From positions 124,001 through 188,000 of the forward strand of contig JADKHH010000001.1 in the NCBI GenBank assembly GCA_016721905.1: a DNA stretch of 64,000 bases, in the 5' to 3' direction. Positions 17,404 through 26,045 of the stretch are shown here, piece after piece (positions within the stretch are counted from its first letter, which is position 1; every line of letters begins with the position of its first letter). Both the position numbers and the translations under genes were made by a program. This DNA comes from Candidatus Opimibacter skivensis. Its GTDB lineage: Bacteria; Bacteroidota; Bacteroidia; Chitinophagales; Saprospiraceae. The notes under the pieces are model-generated. The model ran no database searches and was not told where the DNA came from. It was given only the letters and a program-made list of their open reading frames with translations.

Positions 17404-18237
17404 TTGATTTATCTTTTTATACCAGGTGTTATTTATTTTCAGGCACGCAAGACATTCTTATCCGATAAGAAGTTTTCCCAACCTATTCAATGGGATTTTG
17501 ATATTGAAGGTGCAGCATCAAAAGGATTCGGTTTTGCAATATCGTTTACATGGAACTCTATCCTGAATGTCACGGAAAGCAAAGATGCGTTCCTGATTTA
17601 TCATAGCAATCGAACGGCTAACATTATTCCAAAACGAGATCTATCACCCTTAGAAATAAGTCATTTTCAACAGTTGATCAAGAGTATTCCAGGTTTAAAG
17701 TCTGAACTTTGGCTAAGGCAAAAAGGTGCTTCTGAGGTGGCTTTCATTCCAGCAACTAGAATACAACGATTTTTAAATTTTGTATTGGATTTGCTATTCT
17801 TTCTTTTACTCTTCGGCATATTCATATTTGGTGGATTAATCCTGTACATAAAAATTCTACCAGAAGATGCTGATATTGATCCTCTTGTTTCATTAATACC
17901 ATACTTCTTGATACTTCCATTTTATAGCTTGTATTATTTCGTATCAGAATATTTTTTTTATAGGACACTTGCACAGCGAATAACGAAAACTAAAGTGGTG
18001 TCCGTCACAGAAGCGCCCATTAGACTAAAACAAATTTTACTAAGGTCTCTTGCCCGCAGGGGGGGCCCTATCGTCGGAGTCGGATCTCTTTCTAAACTTA
18101 GTTACCGGGATCCGGATGTCGCTCTTTCATTTAAAGAGCAAAGCCGCTGGATTACGTTCTCGCCGCCAGCTTTGACGATTTCATTGACGACAGTAACCAT
18201 TCACTTAGACGTTGAGCGAAGTCGAAACGTCATCTAG
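17404..18237 (+). CDS. YcxB-like / RDD-domain membrane protein, possibly decayed
   Basis: The first third resembles a YcxB domain (SFTWNSILNVTESKDAFLIYHS and NIIPKRDLSPLEISHFQQLI). The middle is an RDD-family membrane segment with two or three helices (RIQRFLNFVLDLLFFLLLFG, YFLILPFYSLYYFVSEYFFY) and the downstream TKTKVVSVTEAPIRLKQILLRSLAR. Both ends look damaged. No ATG is available (TTG at 17404), and the usual N-terminal part is missing after a T-rich run. After LLRSLAR, at a 7-G run (18059-18065), the sequence stops resembling RDD proteins, and the last residues DVERSRNVI are encoded by the dispersed palindrome at 18208-18231. A frameshift or truncation is likely. Confidence 0.55.
   Translation: MIYLFIPGVIYFQARKTFLSDKKFSQPIQWDFDIEGAASKGFGFAISFTWNSILNVTESKDAFLIYHSNRTANIIPKRDLSPLEISHFQQLIKSIPGLKSELWLRQKGASEVAFIPATRIQRFLNFVLDLLFFLLLFGIFIFGGLILYIKILPEDADIDPLVSLIPYFLILPFYSLYYFVSEYFFYRTLAQRITKTKVVSVTEAPIRLKQILLRSLARRGGPIVGVGSLSKLSYRDPDVALSFKEQSRWITFSPPALTISLTTVTIHLDVERSRNVI
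18208..18231 (+). repeat. Covarying palindrome, copy 2
   Basis: Outer stem GACGTT/AACGTC and inner pair GA-ag-TC. Compare 18295-18318, where both stems have changed but still pair. It lies across the 3' end of the YcxB/RDD reading frame. Confidence 0.7.
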
Positions 18238-18593
18238 CAGGATCTGATTCGAATGTAGGATCAAATAAAATCTGTGCTCCGTGTAAAACTCCCGGTCGTT
18301 GAGCGGAGCCGAAACGACAAATGCCGAGTAAATGCGCATTTGAGCGGGTTAGTGTAGTGCTCCTGCCACAGTATTGCCAAACTGTAAACAGGAGGACAAA
18401 TCCAGCTAAAGGTGGGTTTCCAATCACTTTAACTGTATTTAAGAAATAGTACACCTTTAAAGTGTTTTATTCTATTGACATACAATGATATACAAATATT
18501 GTTCTTTAAATGATAATGTTAAAAATAGCGATAATAAGCCGATTTTAATACGATTCAAATGTTACATTTACGATCATCTTCAACAATCCAGAT
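18238..18593. other. Non-coding leader region of the ribokinase operon
   Basis: 356 bases without a supported gene. It holds the palindrome at 18295-18318 and, nearer the operon, AT-rich sequence. TTACATTTAC about 30 bases before the ribokinase start is an imperfect match to the -7 box. No regulator gene is present here. Confidence 0.5.
18295..18318 (+). repeat. Covarying palindrome, copy 3
   Basis: Outer stem GTCGTT/AACGAC and inner pair GG-ag-CC around the shared core gttgagcgnagncgaaac. The changes relative to 18208-18231 are compensatory. Confidence 0.7.
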
Positions 18594-19526
18594 ATGAGTG
18601 TCAAAAAGATCATTGTGATCGGGAGTTGCAATACGGATATGGTTATCAAATCAGACCGTCTGCCCATCCCCGGAGAAACCGTCATTGGAGGTACTTTCCT
18701 AATGAATGCAGGTGGAAAAGGAGCCAACCAGGCTGTAACGGCTGCCCGTCAGGGTGGTAGTGTCGTATTCATCTCCAAAACCGGAAATGATGTTTTTGGC
18801 AAGCAATCCATTGAATTGTATAAATCCGAGGGCATCAACACGGATTATATTTTCTCGGATCCGAAACTTCCGTCAGGAGTAGCCTTGATTATGGTAGATG
18901 CGCATGGGGAGAACTGCATCGCAGTGGCTTCAGGTGCTAATGGAAGTTTGATCCCCGCAGACATCGAAAAAGCTAAAGCCGAAATTGAATCTGCAAACTA
19001 TGTACTGATGCAATTGGAAATTCCAATTGAAACAGTCGAGTATGCTGCAGCCATGGCTTCCGCTAAAGGTATACCGGTGATTCTCAATCCGGCACCTGCG
19101 CGTACGCTTTCTGACAAACTTTTAAATAGTCTTTATCTGGTGACTCCAAATGAGTCAGAAGCAGAAATTCTATCAGGAATCAAAGTATTTGACTGGGAAA
19201 GTGCTCGTCAGGCAGCCAATGTGATCAGCGCCAAAGGCGTAGATAATGTGGTGATCACCATGGGATCCATGGGCGCATTTATCAAGGAAAAAGACCAATA
19301 TCACATTGTCGAAGCATTCAAGGTTGTTGCTGTAGATACCACAGCAGCAGGCGATTCCTTCAGCGGCGCATTAGTTGTAGGTCTTTCCGAAGGAAAAACT
19401 ATTCTCGAAGCTGTTAAGGCAGCAGCCAAAGTAGCTGCCCTGACCGTTACCCGTATGGGTGCGCAATCATCTATCCCTTATCGCAACGAATTATCTCTCC
19501 TGGAATCCAAGTTGGCTACTGCCTGA
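18594..19526 (+). CDS. rbsK: Ribokinase (PfkB family)
   Basis: A PfkB-family sugar kinase, best matched to ribokinase, which phosphorylates D-ribose at O5 using ATP. The 310 residues are family length. The substrate-side signature LMNAGGKGANQAVTAARQGG is at about 36-55. NPAPARTL and LVTPNESEAEIL are ribokinase-typical, and the ATP-site/catalytic signature VDTTAAGDSFSGALVVGL carries the catalytic Asp in GD. There is no signal peptide, so it is cytoplasmic. It is the first gene of the operon, 30 bases before susC, and gives the main clue that the imported sugar is ribose. Other pentose kinases in the family cannot be excluded. Confidence 0.9.
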   Translation: MSVKKIIVIGSCNTDMVIKSDRLPIPGETVIGGTFLMNAGGKGANQAVTAARQGGSVVFISKTGNDVFGKQSIELYKSEGINTDYIFSDPKLPSGVALIMVDAHGENCIAVASGANGSLIPADIEKAKAEIESANYVLMQLEIPIETVEYAAAMASAKGIPVILNPAPARTLSDKLLNSLYLVTPNESEAEILSGIKVFDWESARQAANVISAKGVDNVVITMGSMGAFIKEKDQYHIVEAFKVVAVDTTAAGDSFSGALVVGLSEGKTILEAVKAAAKVAALTVTRMGAQSSIPYRNELSLLESKLATA

Positions 19527-19556
19527 TAGATAGTCGTTGATCAAAATGTTCACCTC

Positions 19557-22517
19557 ATGCATACAACATCCAATATGTATACTACAATACTAAGCAGGGC
19601 GATCAACATGGCTTTTTTAATGCTTATGTTGATTTGGCCGTCCGGGCATGTTTTAGCTCAATCGCCTGGCACGATCACTCTTACGGGAGTGGTAACTGAG
19701 GTCTCCGGCGCACCCTTGCCGGGCGTAAATGTCTTCGTGAACGAACTGGCTATTGGCACGATCACCGATGCTGATGGAAAATATACGCTTTCAGTTCCCG
19801 ACGATGCAACCATCACGTTTTCTTTTACCGGCTTCCAGACACTTGAAGTCCCGGTAGATGGCAGGACTTCTATTGATGTATTGATGACCGAGTCAGCCGA
19901 AGTGCTGGGAGAGGTGGTTGTGATCGGTTATGGTATTACTACTAAAAAGGAACTCACAGGAGCAGTGACCTCGCTCAAATCAGAAGAATTCAATCGCGGC
20001 ACCTATAGCGACCCTATGGGATTGGTACAGGGAAAAGTAGCTGGCTTGTCGATCACTAAACCAAATGGTGCTGACCCACTCGCCGGATATCAAATACTGC
20101 TGAGAGGAACCAATACGCTCACTTCAGGCCAGGCTCCTTTGATCATCATTGATGGAGTGATCGGCGCAGATTTGAAAAATATAAACTTTCAGGATGTTGA
20201 GTCTTTCGATGTATTGAAGGATGGTTCCGCCGCTGCGATCTATGGTACACGAGGAACCAATGGCGTGATTATCATTACTACTAAATCAGCGCGGTCAGGT
20301 AAATCCACTTTTGAATTTTCTTCCCAGATTTCTACACAGATAGCCCCCAGAGGTGTTCGTAATCTGACGGCTACTGAATTTGAAGATGCCATACTGACAT
20401 ATGCACCCTCTAAGGCAGGAAGCCTTTTCGGAAGCGACACCGATTGGTTTGACGAGATCACCCGTGACAATCCAATCAGTCAACAACAACATATGGCACT
20501 GTCCGGAGGAACAGAAAAATTTTCGCACAGGACATCATTGACCTATAGTACAGACCAGGGTTTGTTGCAGGACAATTCTTCACAGCGTATTCTCTTTAAA
20601 ACCAACCTTGTCCAGAAGGTATTGAAGGACAGGTTGACCCTTGATTTCAATCTGGCGACCAATCTCAGGGATTATAAGCCAGCTAACTATGAGTTGTTCA
20701 GGCAGGCTTTTATTCAAAATCCAACGCAACCCGTATATGATGATTCAGATCCACTGACAGGTGGCTATTCCTATGAGCAAGGGCTGGAATATTATAATCC
20801 AGTTGCCTTGTTAAATGAACGCACACGAGAAGGAAGCACCAACGACATTATCCAGAACCTAAGGGCAACTTTTAAAATACTTGAGAATTTATCATGGGAT
20901 AATTTTATTTCTTCACAGAAATCTGACTGGGAAGAAGGTTCCTACAAGACAAGTTTTTATCCAACCATTCTTGGTGTAGGTGGAGAAGCTGAAATCTCCA
21001 ATGGCCGGTATAATAATTCACAGTTTGAATCGGTCTTTAACTACCGGACTTCCATCAAGGAACATAATATTCAGGCTGTTGCAGGTTACTCTTACCAGGA
21101 GTTTGAACAAAATAGCTCCTATGTAGGTAACTCCGATTTTGATACGGACATCTTTCTGTACAACAATATTGCAGCAGGAGCATATTTCGCCGAAGGCAAA
21201 GGAGAGGCAGGATCTTACAAGCAGTCAAGTACGCTGATCGCATTATTTGGTCGCGTCATGTACAACTTCAATGAAAAGTACCTGGCCTCCGCATCTCTTC
21301 GAAGAGAAGGATCTTCAAAATTTGGCGACAACAACAAATGGGGTTTGTTCCCAGCCTTGAGTCTTGGATGGCGTATACATGAGGAAGCTTTTATGCAGGA
21401 CGTTTCATGGATTGATGATCTCAAGTTCCGCGTGGGTTATGGAGTGACGGGTAACCAGGATTTTTCTCCATACAGATCCCTGATATTATTAGAACAGGTC
21501 GGTAGCCTCTATTACAATCAGCAATGGATCAACTCCTATGGACCGGGCCAAAACCCAAATCCGGATCTGCGCTGGGAGAAAAAGAAGGAGCTGAATATCG
21601 GATTGGACTTTACGATTTCCAATAAAAAACTGAGTGGTAGTCTTGAATACTATATCCGTAAGAGTGAAGATCTGCTTTGGGAGTTTCAGGTATCTGTTCC
21701 CCCATACCTCTATCCGTATCTCTTTACCAACGTAGGGACGATCAGCAACCGTGGTGTGGAGCTTACGTTAAATTGGCAACTCATGAAGCGAAGTAATTTC
21801 CAATGGAATACAACCTTCACGGCGAGTCATAATAAGAATGTACTTGACAAGATCACCAATGACGAATTTACCCAGTCCTCCTATGAAACTGCCTTTATCG
21901 GAGGAGCGATAGGTGTATGGACACAACGTATCCAGGAAGGGGAGGAAGTAGGTACTTTCTATGGACCCGTTTGGTTAGGCGTTAGTGATGAAGGATATGA
22001 TGAGTTTAAAAACCAAAACCCGATAGGCGAGGTAGATAAAAGTGATTGGGAGAAAATAGGTACAGCTAGTCCGATTGCTATGTTAGGTTGGAGCAATACA
22101 CTGACCTTTAAGAATTTTGATTTTAGTTTCAACTTTCGCGCAGGCATTGGAGGTAATGTGCTGAATACGTATCGCTTGTACTACGAGTCCTGGAAGAGTA
22201 TCGGTTTGAGGAATATCGTGCATACACAATACGAGAACCCTGAGTTTATAGGAGATATAACCTACTCTTCTAAATACGTTGAAGATGCAACGTTCCTGAA
22301 GCTTGACAATCTAACCCTCAACTATAACTTCAACATCAAGTCAGGCTATATCTCGAAACTGAGCGCTTTTGTCTCTGCACAGAATGTATGGTGGATCGCG
22401 GGATATCAGGGAATAGATCCTGAAGTCAATCTTTCCGGCTTGGAACCAGGAATTGATAATTTGTCATATTACCCCAGGACGACATCTATTACGCTAGGTG
22501 TAAATGCATCATTTTAA
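19557..22517 (+). CDS. SusC/RagA-type TonB-linked outer membrane transporter
   Basis: A 986-residue TonB-dependent SusC-family transporter. It has a signal peptide (about 1-35, ending GHVLAQ), a carboxypeptidase-regulatory-like domain at about 40-115 (LTGVVTEVSGAPLPGVNVFV, FSFTGFQTLEVPV), a plug domain with the SusC signature VVIGYGITTKKELTGAVTSL and SAAAIYGTRGTNGVIIITTK, then a 22-stranded barrel ending YPRTTSITLGVNASF. With its SusD partner it binds and imports a ligand across the outer membrane, powered by TonB. Neighbouring ribokinase and ADP-ribosylglycohydrolase-family genes suggest a ribose-containing ligand; that is inference. Confidence 0.95.
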   Translation: MHTTSNMYTTILSRAINMAFLMLMLIWPSGHVLAQSPGTITLTGVVTEVSGAPLPGVNVFVNELAIGTITDADGKYTLSVPDDATITFSFTGFQTLEVPVDGRTSIDVLMTESAEVLGEVVVIGYGITTKKELTGAVTSLKSEEFNRGTYSDPMGLVQGKVAGLSITKPNGADPLAGYQILLRGTNTLTSGQAPLIIIDGVIGADLKNINFQDVESFDVLKDGSAAAIYGTRGTNGVIIITTKSARSGKSTFEFSSQISTQIAPRGVRNLTATEFEDAILTYAPSKAGSLFGSDTDWFDEITRDNPISQQQHMALSGGTEKFSHRTSLTYSTDQGLLQDNSSQRILFKTNLVQKVLKDRLTLDFNLATNLRDYKPANYELFRQAFIQNPTQPVYDDSDPLTGGYSYEQGLEYYNPVALLNERTREGSTNDIIQNLRATFKILENLSWDNFISSQKSDWEEGSYKTSFYPTILGVGGEAEISNGRYNNSQFESVFNYRTSIKEHNIQAVAGYSYQEFEQNSSYVGNSDFDTDIFLYNNIAAGAYFAEGKGEAGSYKQSSTLIALFGRVMYNFNEKYLASASLRREGSSKFGDNNKWGLFPALSLGWRIHEEAFMQDVSWIDDLKFRVGYGVTGNQDFSPYRSLILLEQVGSLYYNQQWINSYGPGQNPNPDLRWEKKKELNIGLDFTISNKKLSGSLEYYIRKSEDLLWEFQVSVPPYLYPYLFTNVGTISNRGVELTLNWQLMKRSNFQWNTTFTASHNKNVLDKITNDEFTQSSYETAFIGGAIGVWTQRIQEGEEVGTFYGPVWLGVSDEGYDEFKNQNPIGEVDKSDWEKIGTASPIAMLGWSNTLTFKNFDFSFNFRAGIGGNVLNTYRLYYESWKSIGLRNIVHTQYENPEFIGDITYSSKYVEDATFLKLDNLTLNYNFNIKSGYISKLSAFVSAQNVWWIAGYQGIDPEVNLSGLEPGIDNLSYYPRTTSITLGVNASF

Positions 22518-22536
22518 ACGCCAAATGAACGACAAT

Positions 22537-24039
22537 ATGAAAAAGTATATCATCGCCATAGCCACAGGATGCGTTTTGGTTTTTTCTGTTTCTTCCTGTT
22601 TTGATCTGTCAGAAACCGTCTATTCTGAAATTCCGGTTAACAACTTCTTTAAGACCGAAAAGGATATCATCGCCTATGCTGGACGTGCATATGTGGGATT
22701 GCAACCATATCCGGAAGAACAACGGCTATGGTCGCTCACTGAAAATGCTTCGGATGAATTGGTGATTCCTGAAAAGCATAATGGTGAGTGGTATGAGCAA
22801 GGCCGCTGGGAAGATATGCAGAAGCATAAACTGGCACCTAATAATAAAATCCTGACAAAATCCTGGGACATGGTATTTGCCGGGATCACTGCTTGTAATG
22901 AAATCCTGGCAGTAATCTCACCAATAGAGTTTACCGGCAAGGAAAGAGTGCTTGCAGAGATTAAGATATTGCGTGCATACTATTATTACTGGGCACTGGA
23001 TAATTGGGGGAATATTCCTTTTACCATTGATTTCAGCAATCAGGATTTACCGGAGCAGAAGAACCGGCAGTTTGTCTATGATTTTATCGTACAGGAAATT
23101 CTTGACAATATCGATCTGGTCCAGGATTTACCTACTCCTGAATATTATGGAAGGGTCACCAAAGGGATGGCCTATACTTTCCTGGCTAAAATGTATATGA
23201 ACGCCCAGGAATGGGTTGGTCAGAATAAATTTGCCGAGGCTGTTGCAGCATGCGATGAAGTGATAGCATTAGGAGCTTATGAAATCGAAGATGATTACTT
23301 CGCCAATTTTATAGTGCATAATGAAAATTCAAGGGAGAATATCTTCGTGATTCCTTATCATCCACAACTGACTGACGAACATTTCTATTGGTCTCACCTT
23401 ACGCTCAATTCCGCAAGCCGGGCTACGTTTAACATGGTAGGAATTCCCTGGGATGGTTTCGTGCTGCAGCCTGATTTCTTTACAAAGTATGCTGAACAAG
23501 ATCTGCGCAGAAATTCATGGCTCTTTGGTCAGCAATATGACATTGATGGCAATCCAATCATCATAGATGGGGAGCCTTTTATTTATTCACCCACTATTGC
23601 CAATTACCATTCCCGTGCTGAATGGGAAGGTGCCCGGTGTGCGAAATACGAATACCAGGAAGAGTTGAGTTATGATGTGATCGATATGGAGAATGATTTT
23701 GTACTCTTCCGTTATGCGGATGTACTCTACACCAAACTTGAGGCTCTCCATTGGCTTGGCCGCGCGGGTGAATTTATCAATGATCCTGACCTTCAGAAGA
23801 TCAGAACACGCGCAGGTCTCCAACCATATACACTTGGAGAGATCACCAATGAAGAATTATTGGATGAGCTGGGTCGTGAATTTGCCTGGGAAGGTCACAG
23901 ACGACAAGACCAGATTCGATTTGGTGTCTGGGGTAATGCCTGGTGGGAAAAACCAGTGACAGGCCCAAATACAAAGTTGTTTCCAATCCCTCAAAGTGCT
24001 TTAAATACAAATCCTAACTTAGTCCAGAATCCACAATGA
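22537..24039 (+). CDS. SusD/RagB-type nutrient-binding lipoprotein
   Basis: A SusD-family surface lipoprotein, the lid of the SusC transporter. I place the start at the ATG 22537 (MKKYIIAIATGCVLVFSVSSC), which gives a standard lipoprotein signal with the acylated Cys in SVSSC; in-frame ATGs at 22504 and 22525 lie upstream. Family features are the N-terminal FDLSETVYSEIPVNNFFKTEKD, TPR-like helices (ILRAYYYYWALDNWGNIPF, GMAYTFLAKMYMNAQEW) and the C-terminal ELGREFAWEGHRRQDQIRFG. The stop overlaps the next start by four bases (ATGA). The ligand is unknown. Confidence 0.94.
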   Translation: MKKYIIAIATGCVLVFSVSSCFDLSETVYSEIPVNNFFKTEKDIIAYAGRAYVGLQPYPEEQRLWSLTENASDELVIPEKHNGEWYEQGRWEDMQKHKLAPNNKILTKSWDMVFAGITACNEILAVISPIEFTGKERVLAEIKILRAYYYYWALDNWGNIPFTIDFSNQDLPEQKNRQFVYDFIVQEILDNIDLVQDLPTPEYYGRVTKGMAYTFLAKMYMNAQEWVGQNKFAEAVAACDEVIALGAYEIEDDYFANFIVHNENSRENIFVIPYHPQLTDEHFYWSHLTLNSASRATFNMVGIPWDGFVLQPDFFTKYAEQDLRRNSWLFGQQYDIDGNPIIIDGEPFIYSPTIANYHSRAEWEGARCAKYEYQEELSYDVIDMENDFVLFRYADVLYTKLEALHWLGRAGEFINDPDLQKIRTRAGLQPYTLGEITNEELLDELGREFAWEGHRRQDQIRFGVWGNAWWEKPVTGPNTKLFPIPQSALNTNPNLVQNPQ

Positions 24040-26045
24040 GGTATTTCCATTCTAAACTATTCCTTTGCCTGATCTTCATACAAGGTTTCTCGTTGTTGTC
24101 TGTCGATCATTGTATCGGACAGACACAATCGATTACCGTCAGTGAACTCAGGGATAAAATTGCCGGTGCGTGGATCGGACAGATGATAGGTAATATTTAC
24201 GGACTACCGCATGAAAACAAGTATGTCAATGCGCCAGGTGCTGAAAACTGGCCTTATGGCTACACAAAGAATCTTGATAAACTGAAAAAATACAGTGGTG
24301 CGTTTTCAGATGACGATACAGATCTCGAATACATGTATTTGTTGCAAATGGAAAAGTTCGGGCCTGAGCCTACCTATGAGCAACTAAGGGATGCATGGTT
24401 ATTTCATATCAGAGACCGTGTTTGGTTGGCTAATCGAGGAGCGCTGGGTCTGATGAAGTTTGGATACACACCACCTTTTAGTGGAAGTAAGAGCATCAAT
24501 CCACATTGGTTTCAGATTGATCCGCAATTGATCAATGAGATATGGGCATACACAGCTCCTGGCATGGTGGATTATGCAGCGCAAAAATCAGATTGGGCTG
24601 CCCGCATTACCAGTGATAGCTGGGGTGTCGAACCCACCATTCACTATGGTGCGATGTATGCTGCTGCTTTTTTTGAAACTGACATCAATAAACTGATACA
24701 GATAGGCCTGAACGAATTGCCTGCTGATGGACGATACGCACAGACGATCCGTGACATGATTGCGCTCCACCAGAAATATCCAGACAAGTGGCAGGATGCG
24801 TGGAAAGACATGGCTGAGAAATATTATGTCACCGAACCTGATATGACCAAGACGATCTGGAATGCAAACCTCAACGGTGCATGTGGAATTCTTGCCATGC
24901 TCTATGGTAATGGCGATTTCCAACGTACGCTTGATTTGTCCTGTGCCATGGGTTTTGATGCAGATAATCAGGCTGCCACGATGGCGGGCTTATTAGGTAT
25001 TATGTATGGCTTCAAGGCGCTGCCAAAAGATCTATACCTGCCGATTGAAGGCTGGACACAACCCTTCAATGATACCTACATCAATATCACACGGTACGAA
25101 TTACCTGATGCCAGTATCCAATCGATGATCGATCGTACGCTGAAGACAACTCTCGATCTGATTGTTGCGAAAGGTGGAAAGCTTTCCGGAAAAGGTGCTA
25201 AGCAAAAAGCAGTCATCAATACAACGGCTACGTTTGCCGCACCACTTGAATTTTATATCGGTCCGATGCCTGTGATGGAGGTCAATCGCCCCATCGATTA
25301 TGCCTTCTATGGCGATGCTAATAAAAACTATAATTGGTCAATGATTGGTGGCACCATTCCTCCGGGTACAACATTTACAAAAGGAAAGCTCACCGGAGTT
25401 CCAACCGTGCCAGGACCTTATCAGATAAAGATTCAACTAGACAATGGTGTCAAAAAACTGACGAAAGATTTTGACCTGTTGGTTCGCAATACAAACATTG
25501 CCTCCACAGCTGATAGCGTACTCGCCAATGTGAGGATGGTGAATGAACTGGTTCGCGATTCCTGCTGGTGCACGTTTGGAAGGTCTATGTATGCTAAGGA
25601 AGTGGATGTCATCAGAGATGGTGTTGTGGATGGCGCTGGTTCAGTTTTTTATAGCCTTGCCGCCAAAACCAAAATTCCTAAAGTGGATTACTACGGGTAT
25701 GAATGGTCTGAACCTCAGACCATCGATATGATGGCTTTCCATGCCGGAGGTATGGAGGAGTTCGGGGGTTGGTTTACTTCACTCAATGTGCAGTATAAAA
25801 ATGAAGCTGGCAAATGGGTGCCGGTGACCGGAACGGCTATAAATCCTCCAATGCCGGAAACTGGATATCTTATTTATCAGCCACACTTTGCAGAATATGT
25901 GATCAGTTTTGACAAGGTCACGACTAAAGCTATTCGTATCATCGGAGATGCTATGATACAGGATCATTGGAACAAGTATACCAAGCAGGTATCAGGATTT
26001 ACTTCGATTACAGAGCTCAGTGTTTATCAAGCCGGAATGAAATAA
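24036..26045 (+). CDS. Secreted ADP-ribosylglycohydrolase-family protein with Ig-like and discoidin-like C-terminus
   Basis: A 669-residue protein in the ADP-ribosylglycohydrolase (ARH/DraG) superfamily. A signal peptide (about 1-29, ending CIGQ) places it outside the cytoplasm. The two metal-binding regions are visible: SDDDTDLEYMY at 91-101 and GFDADNQAATMAG at 306-318. The opening helix LRDKIAGAWIGQMIGNIYGLP is the usual ARH start. After the hydrolase come an Ig-like segment (about 410-480, WSMIGGTIPPGTTFTKGKLTG) and a C-terminal beta-sandwich resembling a discoidin domain (about 485-669). Family enzymes cleave ADP-ribosyl N- or O-glycosidic bonds; the substrate here is unknown. It overlaps susD by four bases. 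Confidence 0.85.
   Translation: MRYFHSKLFLCLIFIQGFSLLSVDHCIGQTQSITVSELRDKIAGAWIGQMIGNIYGLPHENKYVNAPGAENWPYGYTKNLDKLKKYSGAFSDDDTDLEYMYLLQMEKFGPEPTYEQLRDAWLFHIRDRVWLANRGALGLMKFGYTPPFSGSKSINPHWFQIDPQLINEIWAYTAPGMVDYAAQKSDWAARITSDSWGVEPTIHYGAMYAAAFFETDINKLIQIGLNELPADGRYAQTIRDMIALHQKYPDKWQDAWKDMAEKYYVTEPDMTKTIWNANLNGACGILAMLYGNGDFQRTLDLSCAMGFDADNQAATMAGLLGIMYGFKALPKDLYLPIEGWTQPFNDTYINITRYELPDASIQSMIDRTLKTTLDLIVAKGGKLSGKGAKQKAVINTTATFAAPLEFYIGPMPVMEVNRPIDYAFYGDANKNYNWSMIGGTIPPGTTFTKGKLTGVPTVPGPYQIKIQLDNGVKKLTKDFDLLVRNTNIASTADSVLANVRMVNELVRDSCWCTFGRSMYAKEVDVIRDGVVDGAGSVFYSLAAKTKIPKVDYYGYEWSEPQTIDMMAFHAGGMEEFGGWFTSLNVQYKNEAGKWVPVTGTAINPPMPETGYLIYQPHFAEYVISFDKVTTKAIRIIGDAMIQDHWNKYTKQVSGFTSITELSVYQAGMK

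Noticed and set aside
25967..26044. A longer start for the second ADP-ribosylglycohydrolase
   Set aside because: It would run into the preceding gene; ATG 26045 gives a proper lipoprotein signal and a one-base overlap.
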